From contig JBNKBG010000060.1 in NCBI GenBank assembly GCA_050287105.1, forward strand, positions 1 through 14,944: a DNA stretch of 14,944 nt, in the 5' to 3' direction. The position numbers were made by a program, and so were the translations under genes. The stretch is from JAPHTQ01 sp050287105. Its GTDB lineage: Bacteria > Pseudomonadota > Gammaproteobacteria > Thiohalomonadales > Thiohalomonadaceae. Positions 1 to 8,376 of this stretch are shown piece by piece (the first letter of the stretch is position 1; every line of letters starts with the position of its first letter). Under the pieces are notes generated by a model. The model did not search any database and had not been told where the DNA came from. It saw only the letters and a program-made list of their open reading frames with translations.

Positions 1-608
1 TGCTTTCGGCAGCAGAGACACCGCAGACGCTGTTGCAGATGGCGGGCGCCGGGCGAGCCCCGGCAACGTTGTCTGAGAGTGTGCTGCTGATCATCGATGC
101 GCAAAAGGAGTATCGCGACGGCGCCCTGCCACTGGCTGGGATAGACGCCGCAGTGGAGGAATCGGCGCAATTGCTGGCGCGTGCGCGCAAGGCAGGCACG
201 CCGGTAGTGCATGTGAAGCACCGGGGTGGTGGTGCCCTGTTCAATCCTGCCGGTCCTTTTTTCGATATCGTCGAATCGTTACAACCGAAATCCGGAGAAA
301 CAGTGATCGAAAAACGGTTGCCCAACGCCTTTGCCGGTACCAAGCTGCAACAGGTGCTGGTGGGTACCGGGCGCAAGCATCTGATTATGATCGGCTTTAT
401 GACCCATATGTGTGTCAGTACCACCGCCCGTGCGGCGCTCGATCTCGGTTATGCCACGACGGTAGTCGGCGCGGCGACCGCTACCCGCGATCTGCCCGAC
501 GGTAATGGCGGAGCGGTTCCTGCGGCAGAGGTGCAGCGAGCTTCACTGGCGGCGCTGGCCGATCGTTTTGCCGTCGTCGTGTCGCATGCCAGCGATATTT
601 CGAAGTGA
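1..608 (+). CDS. Isochorismatase-like cysteine hydrolase, 5' end outside window
   Basis: Member of the isochorismatase-like hydrolase superfamily, which hydrolyses amides or vinyl ethers through a Cys-Asp-Lys triad in a cytosolic Rossmann-like fold. Numbered from a TTG at 33, all three residues are visible: Asp22 in LIIDAQ, Lys94 in EKRLPNAF and Cys127 in MTHMCVS, with His125 beside it. The frame stays open from base 3 and the upstream codons read like family sequence (AETPQTLLQMAG), so the true start probably lies left of the window; TTG 33 and ATG 39 are internal codons. No substrate can be assigned: nicotinamidase, ureidoacrylate hydrolase-like and orphan members share this pattern. The stop is TGA at 606-608, and the next gene begins 25 nt downstream with its own ribosome binding site, so the two may be co-transcribed. 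The family call is firm; the function is open. Confidence 0.88.
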   Translation, partial: LSAAETPQTLLQMAGAGRAPATLSESVLLIIDAQKEYRDGALPLAGIDAAVEESAQLLARARKAGTPVVHVKHRGGGALFNPAGPFFDIVESLQPKSGETVIEKRLPNAFAGTKLQQVLVGTGRKHLIMIGFMTHMCVSTTARAALDLGYATTVVGAATATRDLPDGNGGAVPAAEVQRASLAALADRFAVVVSHASDISK

Positions 609-633
609 GTGGTTTCTTTGCGGAGGGTGATGT

Positions 634-1038
634 ATGAACGATGTGACTTTTGAGTCGGCAGACAAACAGGCAGTCTGGGACACGCTGCGCGCCCTCAACG
701 ACTGCTGGACCAAGGGCAACCCGGACGATCTGGTCGAATACTTCCACCCGCAAATGATCGCCATTACCGCCACCGATCGTCACCGGCGCGAAGGGGGTGC
801 TGCGTGTATTGCAGGCTGGAAAGGTTTTGCCGAGATAGCGACGATCCACCACTGGCGTGAGGTCGACCCGCTGATCCATCTCTACGGCGATTCTGCGGTG
901 GTGGCCTACGACTTCGACATGGCCTTCACCGTCAACGGTCAGCGTATCGAGATGGGCGGGCGTGACATGTTTTTCTTCGTGCGGGAAAACGGCCGCTGGT
1001 GGGCGGCGGCGGATCAATTTTCCGCCTATCCGTCGTGA
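634..1038 (+). CDS. NTF2-like / SnoaL-like small protein
   Basis: A 134-residue cytosolic protein with the pattern of the NTF2-like cone fold (SnoaL-like or DUF4440-type). An N-terminal helix (DKQAVWDTLRALNDCW, from about residue 10) is followed by the typical 'xxxDDLVEYFHPQMI' segment near residues 30-42. After that come alternating strands ending in FVRENGRWWAAADQFS, the usual last strand of the fold. Members are either small enzymes acting on hydrophobic ligands or ligand-binding proteins, and nothing here fixes a substrate. ATG 634 is preceded by a strong GGAGGG at 622-627, which decides the start over an out-of-frame ATG at 630. It follows the cysteine hydrolase by 25 nt and ends just before a bidirectional terminator, so it is probably the last gene of that transcript. 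Confidence 0.8.
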   Translation: MNDVTFESADKQAVWDTLRALNDCWTKGNPDDLVEYFHPQMIAITATDRHRREGGAACIAGWKGFAEIATIHHWREVDPLIHLYGDSAVVAYDFDMAFTVNGQRIEMGGRDMFFFVRENGRWWAAADQFSAYPS

Positions 1039-1051
1039 TCGTATTGAAACG

Positions 1052-1081
1052 AAAAAGGGGCGCTTGATGCGCCCCTTTTTT
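1052..1081. terminator. Bidirectional intrinsic terminator
   Basis: A 12-bp perfect stem (1052-1063 with 1069-1080), made of an A5 run plus GGGGCGC, closes a 5-base loop TTGAT. It is followed by a T run on the plus strand and, by symmetry, on the minus strand. It lies 13 nt after the NTF2-like stop and 18 nt beyond the sat stop, so it serves both convergent genes. Confidence 0.9.
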
Positions 1082-1099
1082 GCTCGCTACCGCAGCACC

Positions 1100-2302
1100 T
1101 TATTTCTTGCTATCAAGGGCCTGGTAGTAGTTGATGAGGATCTGTGCCACTTCCGGACGGGAGAACTCTTTCGGCGGGGCAATCCCCTGGCCCAGCATCT
1201 CACGTACCTTGGTGCCGGAGAGGAGGACGAAGTCTTCCTTCGAGTGATCCGGAGCCTCGCACATCATCACAACCTTGTTCAGCTTCTTTGACCAGGCGGT
1301 GTGGTCGGCGCGGAAGATCTCAATATCCAGCACGCCCGGCGGTACTTCGTCGTCGAAGATGGTCTGGGCGTCGAAGGCACCGTAGTAGTCGCCGACACCG
1401 GCGTGGTCGCGACCGATGATAAAGTGGGTGGCGCCCATGTTCTGGCGGAAGTAGGCGTGCAGTACCGCTTCGCGGGGACCGGCGTAGAGCATGTCGAAAC
1501 CGTAACCGGTGACCATGGCGCTGTTCGGTTTGAAGTAGACCTCTACCATCTTGCGGATGGCAGCATCGCGGACCGGAGCTGGAATATCACCCTCTTTCAG
1601 TTTGCCCAGCAGCATGTGGATCACCAGGCCGTCGCAGCCGAGGCGCTCCATGGCCATGTGGCACAGCTCTTCGTGGGCCAGGTGCATCGGGTTGCGGGTC
1701 TGGAAGGCGACGATCTTCTTCCAGCCACGCTCGGCGATCTCATTGCGGATTTCCACGGCGGTGCGGAAGGTATCGGGGAACTCTTCGGCGAAGTAGGAGA
1801 AGTTCAGTACCTGAATCGGACCGGAGATAGCCATGTTACCCTGGCCGTTGAATGCCGCTACACCGGGGTGTTTCGGGTCGTCGGTGCGGTAGACTTTCTC
1901 GGTCATCAGCGCCATCTGCTCTGCGCTGACTTCTTCAATGGCCTCGATATCCATCACCGCCAGAACCGGGTTGCCTTCCACGTTGGGGTCACGCAGGGCG
2001 ATACGCCTGGCGTCGCCAATGGCAGCAATCTGCTCCTTGCTGGTCAGGTTCAGTACCGGTACCGGGAAGAAGCTGCCATCGGCAAGCAACATGGTCTCGG
2101 CGGACGCCACGCCGTCTTCGACGGTCATAAAGCCGGGGAGGGGGCTGAAGTAGCCGCTACCCATCATCACCGCATTGGCGGCGGCCTGGGAACTGAGCAG
2201 CATGGAGGGCAGGGATTCTGCCTCGTGCTTCAGGGCATCGTGCTTGTCTGAGTCATAGACAAACAGGGGTTTCAACTCATCGGAACCGACTGGATTGATC
2301 AT
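1100..2302 (-). CDS. sat: ATP sulfurylase (sulfate adenylyltransferase)
   Basis: Catalyses the reversible reaction ATP + sulfate = APS + PPi in the cytosol. In sulfur oxidisers it runs in the direction APS + PPi to ATP + sulfate, giving substrate-level phosphorylation. From MINPVGSDEL the protein is 400 residues. The nucleotide-binding motif QTRNPMHLAHE lies at 201-211 (Gln201, Arg203, Asn204, His207, His210), with GYGFDMLYAGPRE at 266-278 and the second ATP site GRDHAG at 297-302. There is no APS-kinase domain, so this is the single-domain Sat and not a CysD/CysN type. An in-frame extension reaches 2395, but the start is ATG 2302, with AAGGAG on the minus strand about 4-10 nt upstream; family N-termini begin here. 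No aprAB, cys or other sulfur gene is in the window. Family certain; physiological direction inferred. Confidence 0.96.
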   Translation of the reverse strand: MINPVGSDELKPLFVYDSDKHDALKHEAESLPSMLLSSQAAANAVMMGSGYFSPLPGFMTVEDGVASAETMLLADGSFFPVPVLNLTSKEQIAAIGDARRIALRDPNVEGNPVLAVMDIEAIEEVSAEQMALMTEKVYRTDDPKHPGVAAFNGQGNMAISGPIQVLNFSYFAEEFPDTFRTAVEIRNEIAERGWKKIVAFQTRNPMHLAHEELCHMAMERLGCDGLVIHMLLGKLKEGDIPAPVRDAAIRKMVEVYFKPNSAMVTGYGFDMLYAGPREAVLHAYFRQNMGATHFIIGRDHAGVGDYYGAFDAQTIFDDEVPPGVLDIEIFRADHTAWSKKLNKVVMMCEAPDHSKEDFVLLSGTKVREMLGQGIAPPKEFSRPEVAQILINYYQALDSKK

Positions 2303-2380
2303 GGGGCTCTCCTTGTAGTCTTCAAATATTGTTTTGTCGCGCCCGTTGCCGCTGGCCGCGTATCCGAAATTTGGCCCGTC

Positions 2381-2410
2381 ACTATACCGCACCAATAAAA
2401 AGCGCGGTAA
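2381..2410 (-). promoter_or_regulatory. sat: Possible sat promoter
   Basis: On the minus strand a TATAGT (2381-2386) lies 18 bp downstream of a weak TTACCG (2405-2410). This would give a leader of roughly 70 nt before the sat start. The -10 is good, the -35 poor. The call rests on hexamer matching only. Confidence 0.3.
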
Positions 2411-2505
2411 TAGGAGGCTTGGATAAGGGTATAAGCAAAACGGCTAAAGAGATGGGCTGGAAAGTGTGTACTGCGCCACGAATGCCGGTGAAATCTCTCG
2501 GCAAA

Positions 2506-2536
2506 TTGAGACGACGTATTGTTAATTGTGTAAAAT
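2506..2536 (+). promoter_or_regulatory. Possible promoter of the GH74 lipoprotein gene
   Basis: TTGAGA (2506-2511) and TAAAAT (2531-2536), separated by 19 bp, sit in an AT-rich stretch about 40 nt before the start codon at 2578. The spacer is longer than ideal, so this is only a candidate. The ribosome binding site GGGGAG at 2563-2568 is clear. Confidence 0.35.
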
Positions 2537-2577
2537 TTCTTTCTTTGTGATTTTCCGAATTTGGGGAGAGCAGATCC

Positions 2578-4953
2578 ATGGCTCAAGGCAAATCCTGGGC
2601 AGTAGTGGCCGCATTGTTGCTGATTTCCTGCAGTGGAGGCGGTGATTCAGGTGGCAACAGCAATCCACCCGGCCCTCAGTCATCCGTCGCTCCCTCTTCG
2701 GGTTGGACCAACGTAAAGATGGGCGGTGGCGGTTATGTCCCCGGCGTCATCTACCATCCCACCGTGGCCAATCTGCGCTATGCCCGGACGGATATGGCCG
2801 GCGTATATCGCTGGGGCAACGGCGATTCCCAATGGACTGCCCTTACCGACGGTTTTGGCCGGCCGGATGGCGGCCAGCAGGGTGCCGAGAGCATGGCCGT
2901 CGATCCCACCGACCCCTCGAAGGTCTACATGACCACGAGCATGTATGTCTCCAGTGGCAACGGTCGCTTCTACTACTCTTCCGATCAGGGCAACAGTTGG
3001 AACTACGTGACGCTTTCCTTCCCGGTCGGGTCGAACAACCAGGGCCGGGGGATCGGTGAGCGGTTGATGGTTGACCCTAATCTCCCCTCGACGCTGTTCT
3101 ATGCTTCGCGCACGGCGGGGCTGTGGAAGAGCACGGACTACGGGATGAACTGGAGCCAGGTCACCTCGCTCTCTTCCTATGTGATGACCGCCACCGACAT
3201 CACCAACTCCAACGGCGGCAGTCCCATCGGTGTCGAATTCGTCCTGTTTGATACAACGGTGCCGACGACGGGTTTCACCGCCACCGGCAATGCCACCCAG
3301 ACCCTCTATGTCGGTGTCGCCCCCGACTACATGGGCCTCGCGGGCCTTACCTCCTACCTCTACAAGTCGACCGACGGCGGTGCCACCTGGGCGGGGATCA
3401 CGATTCCTGCTGCGGTAACGAGTGCCACCACTGGCACACCGCCCACGGCTGTTCTTCCCTATATCCCGCACATGGCCCGGGCCGACGACGGAATGCTCTA
3501 TGTGCCTTTTGCTTCCAGCTCGGGTCCAGGCAGCAGCGCGCCATCGTGGCTCTACAAGTTCGATGGCGCTACGACCTGGACGCTGCTGACCCAATCGGGC
3601 GACGGCAACTACTATGGCGGCATCGGCGGTCTCTCTGTTCATGGCAGCGGCGCGACGACTAAAATCGTCTTTGGCGTCCCCGGCACCTGGGGGAGTGCCG
3701 GCTATGTTCAGATCGCCATGCGCTCCGCCGACGGCGGGCAGACCTGGAGCGAGATCGGCCGATCGGGTGACCTTGACGGAACCACGAACTATCACGACGC
3801 AAGCGGAACCACTGGTGCGGTCCACCCGAGTTACTGGGGTTGGATAGACGACCTGGATATCGATCCCTTCAATCCGGATCATGTCTCCTATGTGTTCGGC
3901 GGCGGGGTCTGGTCGACCAACGACGCCTTCTCGACGACACTGCCCCACTGGACCTTCGACGTCACCGGCATCGAGGAGATGGTGAATCTCGGCATGGCCG
4001 CGCCACCGCCGGGGGCCTCCTACCTGCTGGCCAGCGCGCACGGCGACACCGGTCACTATGTCCATACCTCCCTGACGATTGGGGCAACCCGGTCGCCACC
4101 CTTGGGGGATGGGAATGGCACCGGCATCGACATGGCCTGGAACAACCCGGCCTTCATCGCCGCCGTCGGAACCTTCACCACCTCCAGAGGTGCGTACTCG
4201 ACCGATGCCGGGGTCACCTGGACGGAATTCCCGAGCGTGCCAGCGTCCGCATCGGCTTCCGGTGATGGCTCCGGCGTAGCGGTGACCGCCGATGGCGCCA
4301 ACGTGATTTGGGCGATTGCCGGTCAGGTTCCCTACTACACGACCGACCGGGGCACCACCTGGACGGCTACCAATCTTTCTGCCCCGAATGGGTCCTATCG
4401 CATCGCCGCCGACCGGAAGAATCCGCTCAAGGTCTATGCCTACGACAACGGGGGTAACTGGTGGGATCGCTGGGCTTTCCCCACGAATGGAAGATTCTAC
4501 TATTCGACCGATGGCGGGCACACCTACACCGCCAGTGCGCAGACCTGGCTTCCCAACGGCTTCAACGTCACTGATCTGGCGGTCAACCCCTACACCGAGG
4601 GCGATATCTGGCTGGCCGATGCGGACAACCTGTGGCATTCCGTCGACTCCGGACTCACCTGGACCAAGCTGACCGCCATGGCAACGGTAGGGGCGGAATA
4701 CACGAGTTTTCATGGCGCCATCAAGGTGGCATTGGGTAAGCCGGCCAATGGCTCCAGCTACTCGGCGGCCGTCTACCTGATCGGTACCATCAACGGCACG
4801 GACGGTGTCTACCGATCCGATGACGAGGGTGTCACCTGGACCCGTATCGATGACGATGCCCACCGCTACGGCGGCGTATCCGGGATCGTCGCCGACACCA
4901 GCGTCTACGGCCGGGTGTTCCTGGCGGGGCGGGGAATGCTTTACAACTATTGA
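2578..4953 (+). CDS. GH74-type (xyloglucanase-like) lipoprotein with nine Asp-box motifs
   Basis: Exported 791-residue protein. A short signal ends in the lipobox LISC with Cys18 as the lipidation site; Ser follows it, which favours the outer membrane. A Gly/Ser/Pro linker to about residue 42 leads into the domain. The N-terminal block WTNVKMGGGGYVPGVIYHP, then YARTDMAGVYRW (Asp72), matches the start of GH74 endo-xyloglucanases, where this Asp is catalytic. GWIDDLDIDPF (421-431) matches the second signature, in which Asp425 or a neighbour would be the other catalytic Asp. Asp-box motifs (SxDxGxTW) lie at 134-141, 185-192, 264-271, 383-390, 541-548, 588-595, 643-650 (ending in Tyr), 688-695 and 747-754, as expected for two seven-bladed propellers. 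The length equals one GH74 module with no carbohydrate-binding module or dockerin. It could instead be a non-catalytic Vps10/sortilin-like BNR protein. ATG 2578 has GGGGAG 9 nt upstream. Xyloglucan as substrate is inference. Confidence 0.82.
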   Translation: MAQGKSWAVVAALLLISCSGGGDSGGNSNPPGPQSSVAPSSGWTNVKMGGGGYVPGVIYHPTVANLRYARTDMAGVYRWGNGDSQWTALTDGFGRPDGGQQGAESMAVDPTDPSKVYMTTSMYVSSGNGRFYYSSDQGNSWNYVTLSFPVGSNNQGRGIGERLMVDPNLPSTLFYASRTAGLWKSTDYGMNWSQVTSLSSYVMTATDITNSNGGSPIGVEFVLFDTTVPTTGFTATGNATQTLYVGVAPDYMGLAGLTSYLYKSTDGGATWAGITIPAAVTSATTGTPPTAVLPYIPHMARADDGMLYVPFASSSGPGSSAPSWLYKFDGATTWTLLTQSGDGNYYGGIGGLSVHGSGATTKIVFGVPGTWGSAGYVQIAMRSADGGQTWSEIGRSGDLDGTTNYHDASGTTGAVHPSYWGWIDDLDIDPFNPDHVSYVFGGGVWSTNDAFSTTLPHWTFDVTGIEEMVNLGMAAPPPGASYLLASAHGDTGHYVHTSLTIGATRSPPLGDGNGTGIDMAWNNPAFIAAVGTFTTSRGAYSTDAGVTWTEFPSVPASASASGDGSGVAVTADGANVIWAIAGQVPYYTTDRGTTWTATNLSAPNGSYRIAADRKNPLKVYAYDNGGNWWDRWAFPTNGRFYYSTDGGHTYTASAQTWLPNGFNVTDLAVNPYTEGDIWLADADNLWHSVDSGLTWTKLTAMATVGAEYTSFHGAIKVALGKPANGSSYSAAVYLIGTINGTDGVYRSDDEGVTWTRIDDDAHRYGGVSGIVADTSVYGRVFLAGRGMLYNY

Positions 4954-5066
4954 GGCGATTTTGCTGAGCCCGGGCATTGCCCAACCGGGACGGGGGCAAC
5001 CATGCTGGCTTGTCAGACAGGCGTTATAGGATGGAAGGCAGGGATTCGGCGGAGGGCGGCGCTCTC

Positions 5067-6368
5067 TTAGCGTTTGGGGCGCGGACGGCGCTTCCGCTTG
5101 GCATTGGCGGGTGAAGCGGACGGCTTGTGTCCCTGCCGGACCTCACCCGAACGCTGTCCATCCCGATGGCCGCTTTTGGCAGGGTGATGCTTCTTCGGGT
5201 GTTTGGGCGGAGTCAGGTTCGACTGCGGCAACTCATGTACTGGCTCGAAGCCATCCACATACTTCCGCTCCAGGATCTTTTTCGTCAGCTTCTCGATATC
5301 GGAGAGCTGCTTGAACTCGTCGGCGCTCACCAGCGAGATCGCCTCGCCGGTGGAACCGGCCCGTCCGGTGCGGCCAATGCGATGGACATAGTCCTCGGGC
5401 ACATTGGGCAGATCGAAATTGATCACATGCGGTAGCTGATCGATGTCGATACCCCGCGCCGCAATATCTGTCGCCACCAGCACCCGTATGGTGCCCTGCT
5501 TGAAGTCCGCCAGGGCGCGGGTGCGGGCACCCTGACTCTTGTTACCATGGATCGCATCGGCCTTGATGCCGCTGCCTGCAAGCTGTTTCACCAGCTTGTT
5601 GGCGCCGTGCTTGGTGCGGCTGAAGACCAGCACCTGATTCCACTGATTGCGTTGCAACAGATCGATCAGCAGTGCCGCCTTGCGGCTCTTGTCCACCGGA
5701 TGGATCCACTGCTTCACTGATGGTGCGGCCTGATTGCGCGGGGTGACGGAGATCTCCACCGGATCATTCACCAGCCCCTTTGCCAGGGCACGGATCTCCT
5801 GGGAGAAGGTGGCGGAGAAGAGCAGATTCTGGCGCTGCTTCGGTAACAGGTTGAGGATCTTGCGGATGTCGTGAATGAAGCCCATGTCGAGCATGCGGTC
5901 GGCCTCGTCCAGCACCAGAATCTCAAGCTGTTTGAAACGAATGGCATTCTGGTTGTAGAGATCGAGCAGACGCCCCGGCGTGGCCACCAGCAGATCAACC
6001 CCCTTTCTCAGCTTCATCATCTGCGGATTGATATTGACCCCGCCGAACACCACCGCTGAGCGCAATGGTAGATGCTTGCCGTAGGTGGCGATGCTCTCCG
6101 CCACCTGTGCGGCCAACTCCCTTGTCGGTGTCAGAATCAGCGCACGCGCCTGATTGGCCTGTACCCGTTCACCCCGCGCCAGTAGTTCCAGCATCGGCAG
6201 GGTAAAGCCCGCGGTCTTACCGGTACCGGTTTGTGCCGCCGCCATCACATCGCGGCGTTGCAGAATGGCCGGGATCGCCTTCGCCTGAATCGGCGTGGCT
6301 TCGGTATAGCCCTGTTCGGTAACCGCCTGCAGCAGTTGGGGGGAGAGGCCGAGGGAGGAGAAGCTCAT
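5067..6368 (-). CDS. rhlE: DEAD-box ATP-dependent RNA helicase, RhlE type
   Basis: Cytosolic RNA helicase of 433 residues that unwinds short duplexes during ribosome assembly or RNA decay, especially in the cold. All core motifs are present in order: Q motif with Gln27, Walker A AQTGTGKT 45-52, PTREL 81-85, GG 109-110, TPGR 130-133, DEAD 154-157, SAT 185-187, VFSRTK 248-253, ARGID 304-308 and HRIGRTGR 329-336. The tail from about residue 388 is rich in Lys, Arg and His and presumably binds RNA, which is typical of RhlE and unlike the C-terminal domains of DbpA or CsdA. The start ATG 6368 begins exactly at the family N-terminus MSFSSLGLSP; the ribosome binding site is weak (GGATTTT). It lies 109 nt downstream of the luxR pair on the same strand and may have its own promoter. 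Read-through from the regulators is possible but not shown. Confidence 0.95.
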   Translation of the reverse strand: MSFSSLGLSPQLLQAVTEQGYTEATPIQAKAIPAILQRRDVMAAAQTGTGKTAGFTLPMLELLARGERVQANQARALILTPTRELAAQVAESIATYGKHLPLRSAVVFGGVNINPQMMKLRKGVDLLVATPGRLLDLYNQNAIRFKQLEILVLDEADRMLDMGFIHDIRKILNLLPKQRQNLLFSATFSQEIRALAKGLVNDPVEISVTPRNQAAPSVKQWIHPVDKSRKAALLIDLLQRNQWNQVLVFSRTKHGANKLVKQLAGSGIKADAIHGNKSQGARTRALADFKQGTIRVLVATDIAARGIDIDQLPHVINFDLPNVPEDYVHRIGRTGRAGSTGEAISLVSADEFKQLSDIEKLTKKILERKYVDGFEPVHELPQSNLTPPKHPKKHHPAKSGHRDGQRSGEVRQGHKPSASPANAKRKRRPRPKR

Positions 6369-6477
6369 AGAAAATCCAGTGAAATCAGAAGTGCGCTTAT
6401 GCGGGGGAGTAGCTTACAGCAATCGTGCCGGAGTCGATACTGTGTACCCATCGACATCTGCCCTGGAAGTTGTCACA

Positions 6478-7338
6478 TCAGAAATGTTTACCCGAGCCCT
6501 CCAGTTCCTGCCACAAACCGACCAGGGCCGCTTTGTTGTGTACGCCCAGCTTGCGGTAGATGTTGGCGGCGTGATTGTTGACGGTCGATGGCGAGAGCTT
6601 CAGATGCTGGGCCGCTGTTTTATAACTGGAACCGTTCGCCAACGCTCTCGCAACCTTTAATTCAGCCAGGCTCAGATCATCAATGGGGGTGCGTGCCCTG
6701 ATGTGCAGATGAAACAGTTTTTCACTGCGTCGCAGGTTGACGATGATACGGCTGCCTTTGATCTCTAGATGACGTCGTCGGCCGACAGTGGCGATCGCTT
6801 TCCACGGCAGGAGTGGCCCTTGCCACTCGGGCTCTTCGAGCAGCAGTAGCTCGGTAAAGGCGGCACTGGCCCGGTGCAGGATGCCTGCGGCATTGCAGAT
6901 GGCATAGGCGCCAAACCCGGTGGCAGGATCGTTTTGCGGTGGTTGCATGGCATAGAGCAGGTTCTGGCGATAGCTGGTAGACATGTGGGGCAGGAGCATT
7001 TCCAGCAACAGGTGTTCTTCGCTGGTGAAGGCGCGCTTACCCGCTAGCCGATAGAGAGTGACGTGCTCGCTGAGTGTGGTGAGTTCGTCAGTTTGCGACG
7101 CGCAGAGGCGTGGCATCTTATCGTTCAGTTTGGGCAGATCCGGCGAATAGTCATCGAGCAGATGTTCACCGTCGTCGCCAACACTGGAGCGCCAGCTTGC
7201 AGCATCGAAATCGAGAACCTGGCCCAGTTGCTTAAATACCCATCCCTTGAATTCGGTGACAGGACAACTCTCTTTGCCGCGATGCAGGCTTAGGATCAGT
7301 GCGCTGGTACGGTCATTAAATATCGTCTCTTTTGTCAT
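6478..7338 (-). CDS. LuxR-family transcriptional regulator (second of a paralogous pair)
   Basis: A 286-residue DNA-binding protein. The C-terminal GerE/LuxR helix-turn-helix spans about 220-270, with recognition helix around SPSTVNNHAANIYRKLGV (249-266). There is no receiver domain, so it is not a classical response regulator. The N-terminal part has the VLDFDAASW segment (41-49) also seen in the upstream paralogue. A middle region, AYAICNAAGILHRASAAF followed by GPLLPWKAI, aligns with ICEGNGLLHHAGEKF and GPLLPEKLL of that gene. It appears shorter than its partner, mainly between these blocks. Stop-to-start distance from the upstream gene is 2 nt (TAACGATG on the minus strand), so translation is probably coupled. 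The ligand is unknown; similarity to the autoinducer-binding domain is not evident to me. Targets are unknown; the divergent promoter at 8322-8479 is the obvious candidate. Confidence 0.85.
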   Translation of the reverse strand: MTKETIFNDRTSALILSLHRGKESCPVTEFKGWVFKQLGQVLDFDAASWRSSVGDDGEHLLDDYSPDLPKLNDKMPRLCASQTDELTTLSEHVTLYRLAGKRAFTSEEHLLLEMLLPHMSTSYRQNLLYAMQPPQNDPATGFGAYAICNAAGILHRASAAFTELLLLEEPEWQGPLLPWKAIATVGRRRHLEIKGSRIIVNLRRSEKLFHLHIRARTPIDDLSLAELKVARALANGSSYKTAAQHLKLSPSTVNNHAANIYRKLGVHNKAALVGLWQELEGSGKHF

Positions 7339-7340
7339 CG

Positions 7341-8321
7341 TTATCCCAGCCTGCTGCCAAAACGGTGTGTCAATTCATTGCGCCCTTCCACGTTCAATTT
7401 GCGGTAAAGGGTGCTGGCGTGTTTGTTGAAGGTGGAGATGCCAATGCTCAGTTGTGCCGCGCCGTCCTGATAGGAGTGGCCTGCGATCAACAGTTTTGCC
7501 ACACGCTGTTCCGCCGGGGTCAGCATGTCGAACGGTGAGCGTTCCTGTGAGCAAACCAGATTAAGTGCAGAAGAGGGTTGGTTAGGGAATACCGCATTGC
7601 AGGTTTTTATCCCGTGGGTCTTGAGCAGCTTTTCCGGCAGAAGGGGGCCATGCCAGTGAGGAAATTCCTTTTGCAACGTGGTGAGAAACTTCTCGCCGGC
7701 GTGGTGTAGCAGGCCGTTTCCTTCGCAGATGGCGATGTCATCAAGCATAGGGCCGGGCGGGCTGCCATACGCCTGGGAATTTCGTCGTCGCGTCTCCAGC
7801 AGGTGCGGAAAAAGGAACTGCATCTGCTCTCTTTCCGCGGCGGTGAAGGGATGCTCGCTGTCGGCGCGGTAGATCGAGATCACCTCGACCAGGGTGGTGG
7901 TCGGATCGTAGTCCATGGTGCAGAGGGTGTAGGCGATCTGGTGTTTGCGGCAGAACGGGCCGTATAGCGGATCGGCCAGCCACGCTTCACGCGGCATCAG
8001 GTCGGCGTCATAAATCGTGGTGCCCTTGTTTTCGAACACCGCCAGGGCCAGCGGGTCGGCTTCCTTGAACTGCGCGTAGTCTGCCAGCCATTCATTGGCT
8101 GGATGGATGCTGTTGTGGATGTGCGCGTCGACGATGGTCGCACCGAATTCGGCGCCCTCCGCCCAGAAGGCGGAGTCGAACGGCAGCACCCGCTTCAGGC
8201 CGTCGAGAGCCCATGCCTTGTACGCTTCCTGTGGGATGGTGCCGATATGTCGATACAGTTCCAGGATGAAGTGGCTGAGCTCGGCGGATTGATTTTCACT
8301 TGCCGATGGAGTGTCGGGCAT
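7341..8321 (-). CDS. LuxR-family transcriptional regulator (first of a paralogous pair)
   Basis: A 326-residue regulator with a C-terminal LuxR/GerE helix-turn-helix at about 265-314 (DMLTPAEQRVAKLLIAGHSY, then recognition helix around ISTFNKHASTLYRKLNV, 291-307). The long N-terminal sensor part contains VLPFDSAFW (45-53), a motif common in gammaproteobacterial LuxR 'solo' proteins lacking a receiver domain. It also contains an amphipathic segment EREQMQFLFPHLLETRRRN that probably links sensor and DNA-binding parts. The start ATG 8321 follows a purine-rich AAGAGAGAG. It heads the pair, 2 nt before its shorter paralogue, and is divergent from the secreted protein at 8480 with a 158-nt shared upstream region. 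That layout is common for a local regulator but does not prove regulation. The signal molecule is unknown; a quorum-sensing role cannot be claimed. Confidence 0.87.
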   Translation of the reverse strand: MPDTPSASENQSAELSHFILELYRHIGTIPQEAYKAWALDGLKRVLPFDSAFWAEGAEFGATIVDAHIHNSIHPANEWLADYAQFKEADPLALAVFENKGTTIYDADLMPREAWLADPLYGPFCRKHQIAYTLCTMDYDPTTTLVEVISIYRADSEHPFTAAEREQMQFLFPHLLETRRRNSQAYGSPPGPMLDDIAICEGNGLLHHAGEKFLTTLQKEFPHWHGPLLPEKLLKTHGIKTCNAVFPNQPSSALNLVCSQERSPFDMLTPAEQRVAKLLIAGHSYQDGAAQLSIGISTFNKHASTLYRKLNVEGRNELTHRFGSRLG

Positions 8322-8376
8322 TCTTTTCTCTCTCTTGTCTGGGTTATTTCATCCATACCCGATGCAGGGCTATTAC

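Noticed and set aside
481..1017. A minus-strand open frame across the hydrolase and NTF2-like genes
   Set aside because: It overlaps two genes supported by motifs and ribosome sites, and shows no domain.
1301..2251. A 316-codon plus-strand open frame antisense to sat
   Set aside because: The sat reading frame on the other strand is certain; the antisense translation is His/Gly/Val-rich without family character.
2680..4977. A 765-codon open frame antisense to the GH74-like gene
   Set aside because: It is in the shadow of a strongly supported gene with many Asp-box motifs. Its translation has no recognisable family, is unusually rich in Gly, Arg and Asp, and its start lacks a ribosome binding site. 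High GC explains the long open frame.
4963..5000. Terminator after the GH74-like gene
   Set aside because: CCCGG/CCGGG and GGGC/GCCC can pair but compete with each other, and no T run follows on either strand.
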